Shown one piece after another: positions 1 through 8,168 of a DNA stretch of 21,383 nt. Position 1 is the first letter of the stretch. Each line of letters begins with the position of its first letter. The notes below the pieces were generated by a model. It searched no databases, was not told where the DNA came from, and saw only the letters and a list, made by a program, of their open reading frames with translations. The stretch lies in the IMG/VR virus record IMGVR_UViG_3300007363_000128, positions 1 through 21,383 of that record. The stretch is one strand, 5' to 3'. Origin of the DNA: a virus. A program made the position numbers and the translations under genes.

Positions 1-2618
1 GGAGAATTAACACTCACCGACAGAACAGTGCCGCTCGCTGGCGTAACCCAGTGAACACCAGCGCCAAATGCAGAATTAACAGTGAGCACTTGTCCGTTAG
101 TTCCAATTGCTTGCTTAACTAATGTGGTGCCACTACCAACAAGAATATCACCTTTGGTGTAAGAATTAATTCCAGTGCCACCATAACCAGTGGCCAAAAT
201 GCCACTAGCCACATTGTTAACATTGCGGCATTCAGTGTTTACTTCCTCAATAGCAGACTGGACGTTTGTACTTCCAATGGTTCCTGCTGGCGCAAAAGCT
301 ACGTTAGAAGCAGTTTGCGATAGATAGGTAGAACTAACATCAAGCTCTACCCACGCTGTGCCATTGCAAAGAAGAATATCGGGCGGCTGCAGAATAGTTT
401 CAGGAGCTGGTGAAGTGCCAGTACCACCACTAGCAACTACAACGTAATAACGATTAAAAGTGGTCGATGCAGCCGGTAGTGGTTGTCCCACAGAAAGACC
501 AATTCCAGCACCATCAGCACTAACACTTGCAATCGTGTTTCCAGAAGCATTATAAGTGCCACCAAAAATAATCTCACCAACGCTAATACCAACTGGATTC
601 CAAACGTTACCATCCCATAGATAGAGGTCTTTCTCCAATGGATTGAAGAAGAATTGCCCAATAAAATCTGCTACAGGCGGCGCTTCGCCAAACTGACTAA
701 CAGAATAGTTGGCAAGCTTAGAAGCAAGAATTGATTCGTCTGCAATAAACCCACTTCCAAAGGTGCCAGTGGTAATTTTGCTTGCAGAAAGAGCAGGGAT
801 GTCATCTGCTACAAGACTGGCTGCGCCAGCGCTTACATGTCCCTGCGCGTCTACTGTCACCTTGTAATACGTGCCAGATGCCACGCTGTTGGCGTGATTA
901 AAAACGCCACTGACAGTAACGAGTCCAGTGCCAGCTTGAGCAACGCCTAAATCGCTGGTGGTGGCCTTTGGAAGATCGCTAGCCGTGATAGCCCGGAAAG
1001 TAGGAGCTGCATCTGCACTTCCACTGGCTGGACCAGCAAAGAAGCGTGTAGCAACTTGCGTATTTAAAGAAGGAACAATGGAGGCGCTAAAAGCATCAGG
1101 ATAGGAAGTGGCAAAACTGTAAACAGTATCTCCTGAAACGACAGTTGTCGAAAGGCCACTTTGACGCTGCCAAACACTACCAGTCCAAGTATATTCAACG
1201 CCAGTATTTGTATTAAGCCATTGCTGACCAATAAAATCACCGTCACCTGTAGGAGTGGAACCAGCGACAATTGCAGCAGAGTTGTCAGAAAGTTTTGCTG
1301 CAGTAACTCCGCTATCAACAATCTTTGCAGTTGTAATAGCGCTATCAAAAATTTTGACTGTTGTTACAGCATTATTAGAAATAGTGGTGCTAAATCCGGC
1401 TGTTCCTGTGCCAGTAACATCTCCCGAAAGAGTAATGGTTTGATCACCCGTATTAGTGCCAGTGGATGTGCCGGAGAATGTGCCATTTTGCGTAGCTAGC
1501 GTTCCAAGGCCGAGCGTTGTGCGCTGAGCGCTCGCATCAGCATCATCCAACAATGCTCTGCCAGCAGCAGTAAGCGTAATCTCTTCAATATTTCCACTTC
1601 CCGCAGAAGCCCTGCCAAGCAGTACTCCACTAGCCACTTGTTGAATTTTTGCAAAAGTGACTGCGTTATCCGCGATGGCAGCAGTGGGAATAGAACCACT
1701 TGCATAGCTTCCAGAAGGTATAGAGCTTGCAGTAATAAGAGTGCCAGAAAGTTCGCCAGAGGAGAGAGAAAGCTTGGCAAGCGTAACGGAGCCAGACGCA
1801 AGTTTCGCTGCAGTAACATTCCCGTCTGTAATATTTACAGTGGCTACTGCATTAGCGGCAAGTTTTACTTGCGTAACACCGCTATCGGCGATGTAAGCAG
1901 TAGCAATGCTTCCACTTGCTAGCTTGCTTTGCGTAATGCTTCCATCGACGATGTGAACGCCGCTGACCGCAGCGACTCCAATTTTTGTGCCCGTAATTGC
2001 ATTGTCAGCAATATTGACGGTGACTACAGCGTCAGCAGCCAGTTTTCCTGCAGTTACGCCACTAACAACTAGTTGTATGCTGCCGACTGAATTCGCGGCA
2101 AGCTTTGCGTTTGTTACGCCACTATCCGCAATCTTGACAGTGGTTACACTGCCGCTTGCTAATTTTGCACTGGTAACGCTCTCGTCTTCAATTAAAGCAG
2201 TGTTAACTGTATTGCCAGTCGCAACAACCCCCAAGCCAATAGTGGTACGAACCGTTGCGGCATCGGCGTCGTCAAGAATGGTGCGAGCAAATGAAGTGCA
2301 AGTAATCTCTTCAACGTTGCCGCTGCCAGCAGAAGATCTCCCTAAAAGCTTGTCTGCAGCACTAACGTTTTGAATTTTTGCATAGGTAATGGCGCCATCC
2401 GCGATGGCAGTAGCACCAATCTTTGTAGTGCTACTTTGGTTGATTTTTGCAATATCTAATGTCGAGGAATCCGCTAAATTAAATCCAGCCTGAATTAGGT
2501 TTTTTACCTGCACCTTCTTGGTTTGACTGGCGCTAATGTCTACAATCGGCAATACGTCGCCAGAAGCAACTGCCCCTTGGGAGAGTTCAACAAGTTCCGT
2601 GATTCTTTGATCGGCCAT
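1..2618 (-). CDS. Tail fibre / receptor-binding protein, C-terminus beyond the left edge (partial)
   Basis: I read this frame codon by codon from the ATG at 2618 to the left edge and found no stop, giving at least 872 residues. The first upstream in-frame codons contain no other start before a stop. It is rich in Ala, Gly, Ser, Thr and Val and built of repeats. Residues 143-282 are seven 20-residue repeats. Residues 72-136 and 315-378 are near copies of one module (LLGRxSAGSGNxEEIT, LDDADA, RTTxGLG). Motifs often seen in phage fibres are present: GTNTGDQTITLSGD near 388, FRAITASDLP, DAQGHVSAG, GGTGINSYTKGDIL near the edge. Two modules of the form DFIGQ...W.G.VW occur at 461-483 and 651-673. 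It is last in the tail-tip gene order, as expected for a fibre assembled onto the tip. It is probably a trimeric beta-rich stalk with its receptor-binding end outside the window. A structural fibre role is likely; the receptor is unknown. Confidence 0.88.
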   Translation of the reverse strand, partial: MADQRITELVELSQGAVASGDVLPIVDISASQTKKVQVKNLIQAGFNLADSSTLDIAKINQSSTTKIGATAIADGAITYAKIQNVSAADKLLGRSSAGSGNVEEITCTSFARTILDDADAATVRTTIGLGVVATGNTVNTALIEDESVTSAKLASGSVTTVKIADSGVTNAKLAANSVGSIQLVVSGVTAGKLAADAVVTVNIADNAITGTKIGVAAVSGVHIVDGSITQSKLASGSIATAYIADSGVTQVKLAANAVATVNITDGNVTAAKLASGSVTLAKLSLSSGELSGTLITASSIPSGSYASGSIPTAAIADNAVTFAKIQQVASGVLLGRASAGSGNIEEITLTAAGRALLDDADASAQRTTLGLGTLATQNGTFSGTSTGTNTGDQTITLSGDVTGTGTAGFSTTISNNAVTTVKIFDSAITTAKIVDSGVTAAKLSDNSAAIVAGSTPTGDGDFIGQQWLNTNTGVEYTWTGSVWQRQSGLSTTVVSGDTVYSFATSYPDAFSASIVPSLNTQVATRFFAGPASGSADAAPTFRAITASDLPKATTSDLGVAQAGTGLVTVSGVFNHANSVASGTYYKVTVDAQGHVSAGAASLVADDIPALSASKITTGTFGSGFIADESILASKLANYSVSQFGEAPPVADFIGQFFFNPLEKDLYLWDGNVWNPVGISVGEIIFGGTYNASGNTIASVSADGAGIGLSVGQPLPAASTTFNRYYVVVASGGTGTSPAPETILQPPDILLCNGTAWVELDVSSTYLSQTASNVAFAPAGTIGSTNVQSAIEEVNTECRNVNNVASGILATGYGGTGINSYTKGDILVGSGTTLVKQAIGTNGQVLTVNSAFGAGVHWVTPASGTVLSVSVNS
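1485..1676 (-). repeat. Fibre module copy B (64 residues)
   Basis: This stretch codes for fibre residues 315-378 and is the second copy of the module at 2211-2405. It keeps LLGRASAGSGNIEEIT, LLDDADA and RTTLGLGTLAT. It is followed by a GTNTGDQT segment of a kind frequent in phage fibre proteins. Confidence 0.85.
1773..2192 (-). repeat. Seven tandem 60-bp (20-residue) coding repeats in the fibre
   Basis: Fibre residues 143-282 divide into exactly seven 20-residue units with no insertions or deletions. The consensus is IADxxVTxxK followed by LAxxSVxTVx. Each unit splits into two 10-residue halves of similar pattern, with hydrophobic residues at 1 and 6 and Lys or a polar residue at 10. At DNA level this is a 60-bp period over 420 bp, with diverged third positions, so the copies are old or under protein-level selection. 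Two further 10-residue units of the same type (IFDSAITTAK, IVDSGVTAAK) lie at 1293-1352. The regular spacing suggests turns of a beta-helical or beta-prism fibre shaft. Confidence 0.9.
2211..2405 (-). repeat. Fibre module copy A (65 residues)
   Basis: This stretch codes for fibre residues 72-136, which align with residues 315-378 (copy B at 1485-1676). Both begin with an IAD(G/N)A(I/V)T unit and AKIQ, then share LLGR(S/A)SAGSGN, EEIT, LDDADA, RTT(I/L)GLG and an AT ending. The two copies flank the seven-repeat tract, so the larger unit appears to be module + repeats + module. Confidence 0.85.
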
Positions 2619-2658
2619 CTCTCAGAAGGGCAAAGCTAAATACAGTCTAGTCTTAAAC

Positions 2659-2674
2659 GATAATAGCTATTATC
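2659..2674. promoter_or_regulatory. 16-bp perfect palindrome before the fibre gene
   Basis: GATAATAGCTATTATC is identical to its own reverse complement. It overlaps the last bases of the upstream gene (TGA at 2675-2673) and lies about 40 bp upstream of the fibre ATG at 2618. It could be an operator-like site or an AU-rich hairpin with a 6-bp stem and AGCT loop. It contains TATTAT, a possible -10 element, but I see no matching -35 at the right distance. The function is unproven. Confidence 0.35.
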
Positions 2675-3548
2675 AGTCCGTTACTTCCTGGAGGAGATAA
2701 TCAAGACTCTGTTCAAGGTAAATAGCGTCATCGTCCTCTTTCAGAATATATTCTGACGGCACGCCAATGCGAAGTTTAAATTCGCCGGTAGTCACAAAGT
2801 CAACGGAGCAGGAAACAAGCGAATCTGCTGTCACTGTTACACCAGCTCTTGTTATCACTGCCTCCACTTCGTAATACACCTCTTCAGTAAAAGAAGAAGT
2901 TTTTTCGACGGATGACAAGGAAAGAAGCGCCTTGAAATTGCTTCCTATATCTAGACGATCAATAATTTGAAGTAATAATAACGGAGTCTCGGAAACGCCC
3001 GTTGTTTCATAACTAAATAAACATTCAATGCTGCCATTGCCACTTAATAGCCCTGCAGAATACTGTTGTCTAAATACATCGGATAAACTTGTTGTCTCCA
3101 TCGCCCCTCTGTCTGTATTAATCTCAAAAGAGGTGACGCTTCCAAGCGTATTGTACCTTGTATCTCTTACAGCAATAGAAACCTCCAGATCAGCACCGTT
3201 AAAAGCAGATAGTGTTATTTCTTCAGCTCTAACATTATTGATGGCATCAGCAAAGTTGCGATAAAGACGAATGCCGCCAACATTATTAACATTGACGACC
3301 GCCCTTGCGTTGTTGGCCTTTTGCCCTTCGGGTAATCCCCAAAAGGACGATGGAAGAAAGTCTATCCCTCTTGCATCTGTTGTTGATATTTCGATCAGAT
3401 CTCCAGTAATTAAATTATCTTCGCTTTTTTCAAAACTAAACCTATTGAGAGTGGTATTAATATCTGCTGGCGAAATTACAGCAGGAAAACTGCTGCTGGC
3501 GTTGCGCTGAAGCCTAACAATTCCAGTGTGGCCAACAAAAAATGTCAT
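2673..3548 (-). CDS. Tail-tube-like accessory protein with inserted domain (paralogue of the upstream gene)
   Basis: This gene encodes 291 residues. The first 15 residues (MTFFVGHTGIVRLQR) resemble the start of its upstream neighbour (MPFYTGRTGKLKLGG). Similarity then resumes at residues 133-180, where METTSLSD and GLLSGNGS match MLDTTALGD and GLFSATGS of the neighbour, and continues at lower similarity to about residue 260. Residues of about 16-132 are therefore an insertion of about 117 residues; it contains TGDLIEIS and VNNVGGIRLY. The encoded fold is inferred to be a tail-tube-type beta sandwich interrupted by an extra domain. It lies between the tip-side genes and the fibre, so it may decorate the tail, form part of the tip, or link the fibre. 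The ATG at 3548 is preceded by GCGAG, a weak ribosome binding site. The role is inferred from similarity and position only. Confidence 0.6.
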   Translation of the reverse strand: MTFFVGHTGIVRLQRNASSSFPAVISPADINTTLNRFSFEKSEDNLITGDLIEISTTDARGIDFLPSSFWGLPEGQKANNARAVVNVNNVGGIRLYRNFADAINNVRAEEITLSAFNGADLEVSIAVRDTRYNTLGSVTSFEINTDRGAMETTSLSDVFRQQYSAGLLSGNGSIECLFSYETTGVSETPLLLLQIIDRLDIGSNFKALLSLSSVEKTSSFTEEVYYEVEAVITRAGVTVTADSLVSCSVDFVTTGEFKLRIGVPSEYILKEDDDAIYLEQSLDYLLQEVTD

Positions 3549-3608
3549 CTCGCTTCAGCGACTATGCTTTCATTGTACGGACAATGCAAATGATCAATTG
3601 GCAATGGT

Positions 3609-4028
3609 TCAAGTAGTGCCAGAGAGTGTAACAGTAGTTAACGGGCCATTAATAGTAAAGTTAAATGAAACAGTAGTCAGTTCATCGGTGGACGATGTGA
3701 TGCTGGCACTATTAATAAAAGCATCTGCCGTAAAGAGCTGACTTGTTCCCACTTCAAACGTAAGCGTCACTTCATCACTATCAGTAATGGCGCCAGTCTT
3801 GGCAATCTTTTCAAGAAGATTTGTCACGTCAGTAGTGTCACCGTTGTAATAGGACAACGTAGCGCTACCTGTGGCACTAAACAGGCCAGGAGTGAAGGTG
3901 TTAGCAGTGTCTCCAAGAGCTGTGGTGTCCAGCATGTTTACAGACGTATCTAACGTCCAATTGCGCACCTTGGACACCTCGCTTCCGCCAAGCTTTAATT
4001 TGCCAGTGCGGCCAGTATAAAAGGGCAT
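3609..4028 (-). CDS. Tail-tube-like protein (small)
   Basis: This gene encodes 139 residues. The pattern MPFYTGRTGKLKLGG, a W-x-L-D-T strand, LDTTALGD, then TPGLFSATGSATLSYY is typical of phage tail tube proteins, which form stacked rings of beta sandwiches. It sits after the gpJ-like gene, far from the canonical tube position near 17000, where another tube candidate exists. It could be the true tube subunit, a terminal ring at the tip, or a decoration derived from a tube subunit by duplication. Its downstream neighbour is a longer paralogue. The start at 4028 is the first ATG after the gpJ-like stop, 43 bases away, with no strong ribosome binding site. Confidence 0.65.
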   Translation of the reverse strand: MPFYTGRTGKLKLGGSEVSKVRNWTLDTSVNMLDTTALGDTANTFTPGLFSATGSATLSYYNGDTTDVTNLLEKIAKTGAITDSDEVTLTFEVGTSQLFTADAFINSASITSSTDELTTVSFNFTINGPLTTVTLSGTT

Positions 4029-4071
4029 CGTCTTAAAGCTTTTGTTTTAATCTTAGCACTTTCAAGAATGA

Positions 4072-7000
4072 TTAATCAATGCGGTACAAAGACTGATCAA
4101 AGCGCACAATCCAAGAAAGCGTTTGTCCTCCAATTTCTTCGCATGGATGCTCAATAGCTCTTACGGTAATTTCGCCTTCTTCTTCCATTGTCACTTCTGT
4201 CACGCGGAAAACACGCTTTGTTGTCACTGCATTGCCCAAGACAAATAGCCATCCTTCATAAGGAGCGAATGATGCTGATTGACTGTCTGTCACTGACACT
4301 GAAAGTTTGACAATTCCTTCTTTGGGACTGCCACTATACAAAAGCGCCGTATAAGAGCCGTTAATTGGATCTTCTGCCAATGGAGTATTGAGCTTACCGT
4401 CTGCCTCGACAATGCCACTACGGAAATCATCCCATTGATTCTGATCGGTTTGAACATAAATGTAGCTGCCAGGCTCAATAGGGCTTTCAGTGGGGAATGT
4501 TTTAAACTCCACTGCTCGCCTTGAAAGCCTTCGCTGCTGACATAAAAGCATCCCATAATGCAAGGCTTGCGTTCTATTCGTAACAAAATCAGAGAGATTA
4601 AATGTTTGGCGAATACTTAAAGCTTCATTGGCATCAACAAGTGCAATTGTTACACTTGTATTACTAGGGAACACGTCATCATTTTGAGTGTCCCGGTAGA
4701 GAATGGTGGCAATTAAATCTTGCGTGTTATCGCCATAATCAAGAAATTCTTCTTTGTAACTATCTTCAAGGATATTACCTTGATTAAACAATGCGGAAAT
4801 AGAAACATTCCTTGTCACTTTCCCAAAAACATCGTATGGCACCGCAGGAACAAGTGTTTCCTTCCCTCCAATGCGAGCAAATTCAAGAAGAGAATACGGC
4901 GCAACTGTACTCCAAAATTCTCGCCATGACTGCGGCTCTGCAATTACACCGTCCATGTAATAATTGTTTTCTCGGCAAAATTTTTGCGCAATGCCAAGTC
5001 GTACTTTATCAATGCCATTAATATTTGCATAAGAACCAATGCCATTTGTTGCATCAAGAATAGTATCAAGAAAAATTTCTGGAGCAAAGCTGGTTGAAGA
5101 TACAATGTCTTCTGAAATGTCACCATTATCAGCAAGTTTTTTAACCTTCTTTCCTTTTGACACCCAAGCACTAAGGGAGCGCAAATCTTGCACGCCCTGT
5201 CCGCTATAAATATTCAAGCCAAGCATTGCCAAGTCTTGATAAATGGTGGGAGGAAGTGCTTCACGTCGCTGCTCTGTTACGGCCGTTAATGTGTGCTCAG
5301 GTCCGCTATCAAAAGAAAAAGCAATTTGAGTGTCAGAACGCAATGAAAATAGTCCCCATTCGTCAACAAATTGTGGCGTGCGATTTAGTTTTGGACGCAA
5401 GCGAACAGTTTTGCGAATGATTCCACGAAAAACCAATTGATGACCGCTTCCAATGTTTATAGTTTTTTGTCTATCATTTAAGCCGTAGCCAAATGTACGA
5501 AGATAAAGAATGTCAATTTGTTGCCCATCATTATGAGTGCGTAGCTCAGCAGGAAGATCGACAATGGGCTCAAATTTAAATTGCCATTTCTCTTTTGATG
5601 CAGCCCAAAAACGGAGATGAGTGTAAATATCCACTTCTTTTCCATTGCGAATGGCTAGTACATATGGAATCCTTGTAAAGCGCTCATCTTCAGGCTTTTT
5701 ATAGTGCATCCAGAATAGAGACGTGCGATTGCGTACACCATTATCACTGTCTTTGTGACCCTGCATGTCCTCTTCTGCATATTTACTTTGTCTTCCCTGT
5801 ATACGTTGAAATACCTTGCTCTTAAAACAAAAATTTACAATGTCGCAATTGGTGACAGCTTCATATTCAATTTCATTGATTTTGGCAATACATTTAGTAT
5901 TAAAATAATCATTCCAGTTGTCTTTATTTTTTAATTCTATTTTTGTCTCGTTCAACTCTCGTTCTGCTTCGTCATAATCCCTTTGCCATTGCCTTTGCGC
6001 TTCTGTTTCTGCCGGGATGTCTCGCTGATCCCTGATAAGCTCATCAATCTGTCGCCGAATCGTGCGACGCTCATCGCGCATAGCACGTAGCTCAGTTTTT
6101 AAATCAGTTCTTGGTGATTCATCAAATAAGCCTTCTTCAATGGCTCGTGGCATAAGCCTACGAACAAGATCATTAATTTGTTTGCGACTTTCTTTTTTAG
6201 CCGTGGTTTGATTGCGAATAGATTCTCTTTTATCTCCGCGTCTTTCCCTGAGGCGTTTAATCCTGTCTCGTTGATTATCGGTAAAAGGCCTTTCTGCTAG
6301 TAAATCTTGAATAGCAGAGTTAATGTCTTCTAGCTCTTCACGGCGGGCGTCAATAATCCTGTTGCGCTCTCTAATGTCATCTTCCAAGCTGTTAATTTGT
6401 CTATTTACATCTTGGAAGGCGCCTGTCTCATCTAAAAGATCTCTAAAATCTTTAGACGATAAATCTCCTTTTCTAATTGCCGATGCTTTTAAAATATTTT
6501 CGTCTAACTCTGCCAGTCTCTGGGCATACTGGTTAATTTGATCAGCAGTTGCACCTTTAATTTTATTACCAAAAGCTTCGCCTTTAATTGAAAGCAAGTA
6601 AATGATGCGATTTTCTAATTCTTTTTTCTTTGCTTTTAATTCCTCGCCATTTTCTTGATAATTTAAAGTTTTGTAATCTTCTTCACATAACACCCCCGGC
6701 TCTATACATTTAAAAGTAAATTGACCTTCAATGTCAACATCGTCCTTAATATTACTAGAAATCATCTTTAACTTAGCGGCGCCAAGTTTATATAAACTAG
6801 CTGAATCAAAAACAGTAATATAAGAACTACGCAAATCAACGGCAGCCCTTTCTACGTCTTCGTCAACGCGTTTGCCATCTTCTTCGTTGAAAACAATTGT
6901 CAACCTTTCTCCTTTTGGCAATGCAGGGCGTACTTCCACGACGGGCCAGCTTTGTGGCCAGTATTGTCCTCTGTCTGTCATTGTAATTCCAAGCTTATCG

Positions 7001-7788
7001 CGATCTTCCCTGCCTTCGTCATCCCTGTCTTCTACTTGCACATTAATAGGCACCACGTCATATACACCTAATGAAGCGGCAGTGGTTGGAGAAAAAGCTT
7101 GGCTAAATCCTTCTGGCCTTTTAATCCCAGCAGTGTTTGTCTTATAAACACCGTCGGAAGGCGTAATACCTTCTCGTGACGGGTCATCTTCATTTAGTGG
7201 TTTTGGGTATTGGTTGTCAAGAAAGCGAAGAGGCCCGCCTTCTGGTTTAGCATAAAGCCATAGGCGTTGATCTGGAATATCTCTTAATGGTATCTGTCCA
7301 AAGGCAGTGCGTCTATAATCAAGCTCTTCAATGGGGCCAGCGCCAATTACTGAAAGCATTTGCATGAACTGGCTAGACCCAAGACTATGCACAGCCGACC
7401 ATACCAGCGAAGTGTTAACTCTTACGCCGCCAGCAGGATTTTGCGAATCATTGGTGTAAACAAGATTAACTGGATCGCCGTAACGCGCCACTTCCTGGAA
7501 AGAATTGAAGCCATAGCGAGGCGCAAAGAAAAGATTTCGGGACTGGCGTCCCATTCTTTGTTGCGCGTCCGGCCTGGGAGCGAGAAGTGCCGCTGCCACT
7601 TGGGCGATTGTTCCGACAATAGAAAGCACCAGCGCAATGGTGCTGATCGGTTCATTTCTAATGTCAAGGATAGTGCCCTGTTTAGGATCCCGATAATTTA
7701 ATCGCGCCAAATAAAACTGCCAATATTCTTCCTCTGAAATTTGCAGAGCATCGATCAGGGCTTTTTCGTAAGGAAGAAGCTTGCGCAT
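4072..7788 (-). CDS. Tail tip / host-specificity protein, lambda gpJ-like
   Basis: From the ATG at 7788 the protein has 1238 residues, close to lambda gpJ (1132). A TTG at 7809 would add 7 residues but overlaps the upstream stop, so I prefer the ATG two bases after it. A hydrophobic segment at about 48-70 (IALVLSIVGTIAQVAAALLA) precedes a part with NSFQEVARYGDPVNLVYT, a pattern seen where gpI/gpJ-type tip proteins begin. Residues of about 376-621 are a highly charged coiled-coil stretch that looks inserted. Residues of about 975-1140 (LVPAVPYDVFGKV, then LCQQRRLSRR and PIEPGSYIYVQTD) fit the tail-tip attachment region of the family. The protein should form the trimeric tip hub that closes the tail tube and contacts the cell envelope. 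Its place after the NlpC/P60-like gene matches lambda K-I-J. The family is fairly certain; domain limits are approximate. Confidence 0.82.
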   Translation of the reverse strand: MRKLLPYEKALIDALQISEEEYWQFYLARLNYRDPKQGTILDIRNEPISTIALVLSIVGTIAQVAAALLAPRPDAQQRMGRQSRNLFFAPRYGFNSFQEVARYGDPVNLVYTNDSQNPAGGVRVNTSLVWSAVHSLGSSQFMQMLSVIGAGPIEELDYRRTAFGQIPLRDIPDQRLWLYAKPEGGPLRFLDNQYPKPLNEDDPSREGITPSDGVYKTNTAGIKRPEGFSQAFSPTTAASLGVYDVVPINVQVEDRDDEGREDRDKLGITMTDRGQYWPQSWPVVEVRPALPKGERLTIVFNEEDGKRVDEDVERAAVDLRSSYITVFDSASLYKLGAAKLKMISSNIKDDVDIEGQFTFKCIEPGVLCEEDYKTLNYQENGEELKAKKKELENRIIYLLSIKGEAFGNKIKGATADQINQYAQRLAELDENILKASAIRKGDLSSKDFRDLLDETGAFQDVNRQINSLEDDIRERNRIIDARREELEDINSAIQDLLAERPFTDNQRDRIKRLRERRGDKRESIRNQTTAKKESRKQINDLVRRLMPRAIEEGLFDESPRTDLKTELRAMRDERRTIRRQIDELIRDQRDIPAETEAQRQWQRDYDEAERELNETKIELKNKDNWNDYFNTKCIAKINEIEYEAVTNCDIVNFCFKSKVFQRIQGRQSKYAEEDMQGHKDSDNGVRNRTSLFWMHYKKPEDERFTRIPYVLAIRNGKEVDIYTHLRFWAASKEKWQFKFEPIVDLPAELRTHNDGQQIDILYLRTFGYGLNDRQKTINIGSGHQLVFRGIIRKTVRLRPKLNRTPQFVDEWGLFSLRSDTQIAFSFDSGPEHTLTAVTEQRREALPPTIYQDLAMLGLNIYSGQGVQDLRSLSAWVSKGKKVKKLADNGDISEDIVSSTSFAPEIFLDTILDATNGIGSYANINGIDKVRLGIAQKFCRENNYYMDGVIAEPQSWREFWSTVAPYSLLEFARIGGKETLVPAVPYDVFGKVTRNVSISALFNQGNILEDSYKEEFLDYGDNTQDLIATILYRDTQNDDVFPSNTSVTIALVDANEALSIRQTFNLSDFVTNRTQALHYGMLLCQQRRLSRRAVEFKTFPTESPIEPGSYIYVQTDQNQWDDFRSGIVEADGKLNTPLAEDPINGSYTALLYSGSPKEGIVKLSVSVTDSQSASFAPYEGWLFVLGNAVTTKRVFRVTEVTMEEEGEITVRAIEHPCEEIGGQTLSWIVRFDQSLYRID

Positions 7789-7790
7789 TG

Positions 7791-8168
7791 CTATCTCGGT
7801 CTGAACCAATATGCGTACGATAATACGCTTTCATCGCATTCAATGCTAACGCTTCTTCCTTTGGGAGCTATGCAAAAAGCTCGCCCATCCACAACCGTAA
7901 TTAATGCTGCTTTCTCAATACACATGCCAACGTCACCATTTTGCAGTGAGTCAATGGGCAAGCAATTATCCTTCAGCCATCGAAGTAATAGTCGAGCAGA
8001 AAAACTGTCTTCGTTATATTTTTTATACGCCCATGCAAAAGCTGGAGCGTAATCTTTCAATCCAAGCCTGCGCCTAATAGTGCAGCAAAGTTGAAAACAA
8101 TCAGACTTGCCATTGCCATCATCTGGACTTGCGCCCCATTCATATTGCAAGCCAATTAAATCATTCAT
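7791..8168 (-). CDS. NlpC/P60-like tail-tip protein (gpK-like), lacking the catalytic histidine
   Basis: This gene encodes 125 residues. The N-terminal pattern GLQYEWGASPDDGNGKSDCF resembles the start of NlpC/P60 cysteine peptidases, with Cys24 at the catalytic cysteine position, and NGDV at 77-80 matches the usual GD motif. In the family a histidine follows within 5-15 residues; here that stretch reads AALITVVDG and the whole protein contains no histidine. It may therefore be a structural relic of a peptidoglycan hydrolase that helps build the tip. Its place between gpL-like and gpJ-like genes is that of lambda gpK. It is shorter than lambda gpK, which carries a JAB-type domain as well. The ATG at 8168 overlaps the upstream stop by four bases (ATGA). 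Catalytic inactivity is an inference. Confidence 0.65.
   Translation of the reverse strand: MNDLIGLQYEWGASPDDGNGKSDCFQLCCTIRRRLGLKDYAPAFAWAYKKYNEDSFSARLLLRWLKDNCLPIDSLQNGDVGMCIEKAALITVVDGRAFCIAPKGRSVSIECDESVLSYAYWFRPR

Noticed and set aside
1773-2192. The 60-bp periodic tract as a CRISPR array or non-coding satellite
   Set aside because: The repeats are diverged at DNA level, have no spacers, and are in frame inside a long coding region with a protein-level consensus.
3317-3346. A 7-bp inverted repeat (CCTTTTG ... CAAAAGG) with an inner CCCTTCGGG
   Set aside because: It is inside a coding region, has a long loop and weak stem, and looks like chance.
3571-3586. A 6-bp hairpin (CATTGT/ACAATG) in the gap between the two tube-like genes as a terminator
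   Set aside because: The stem is short and AT-rich and no U-tract follows it on the minus strand.
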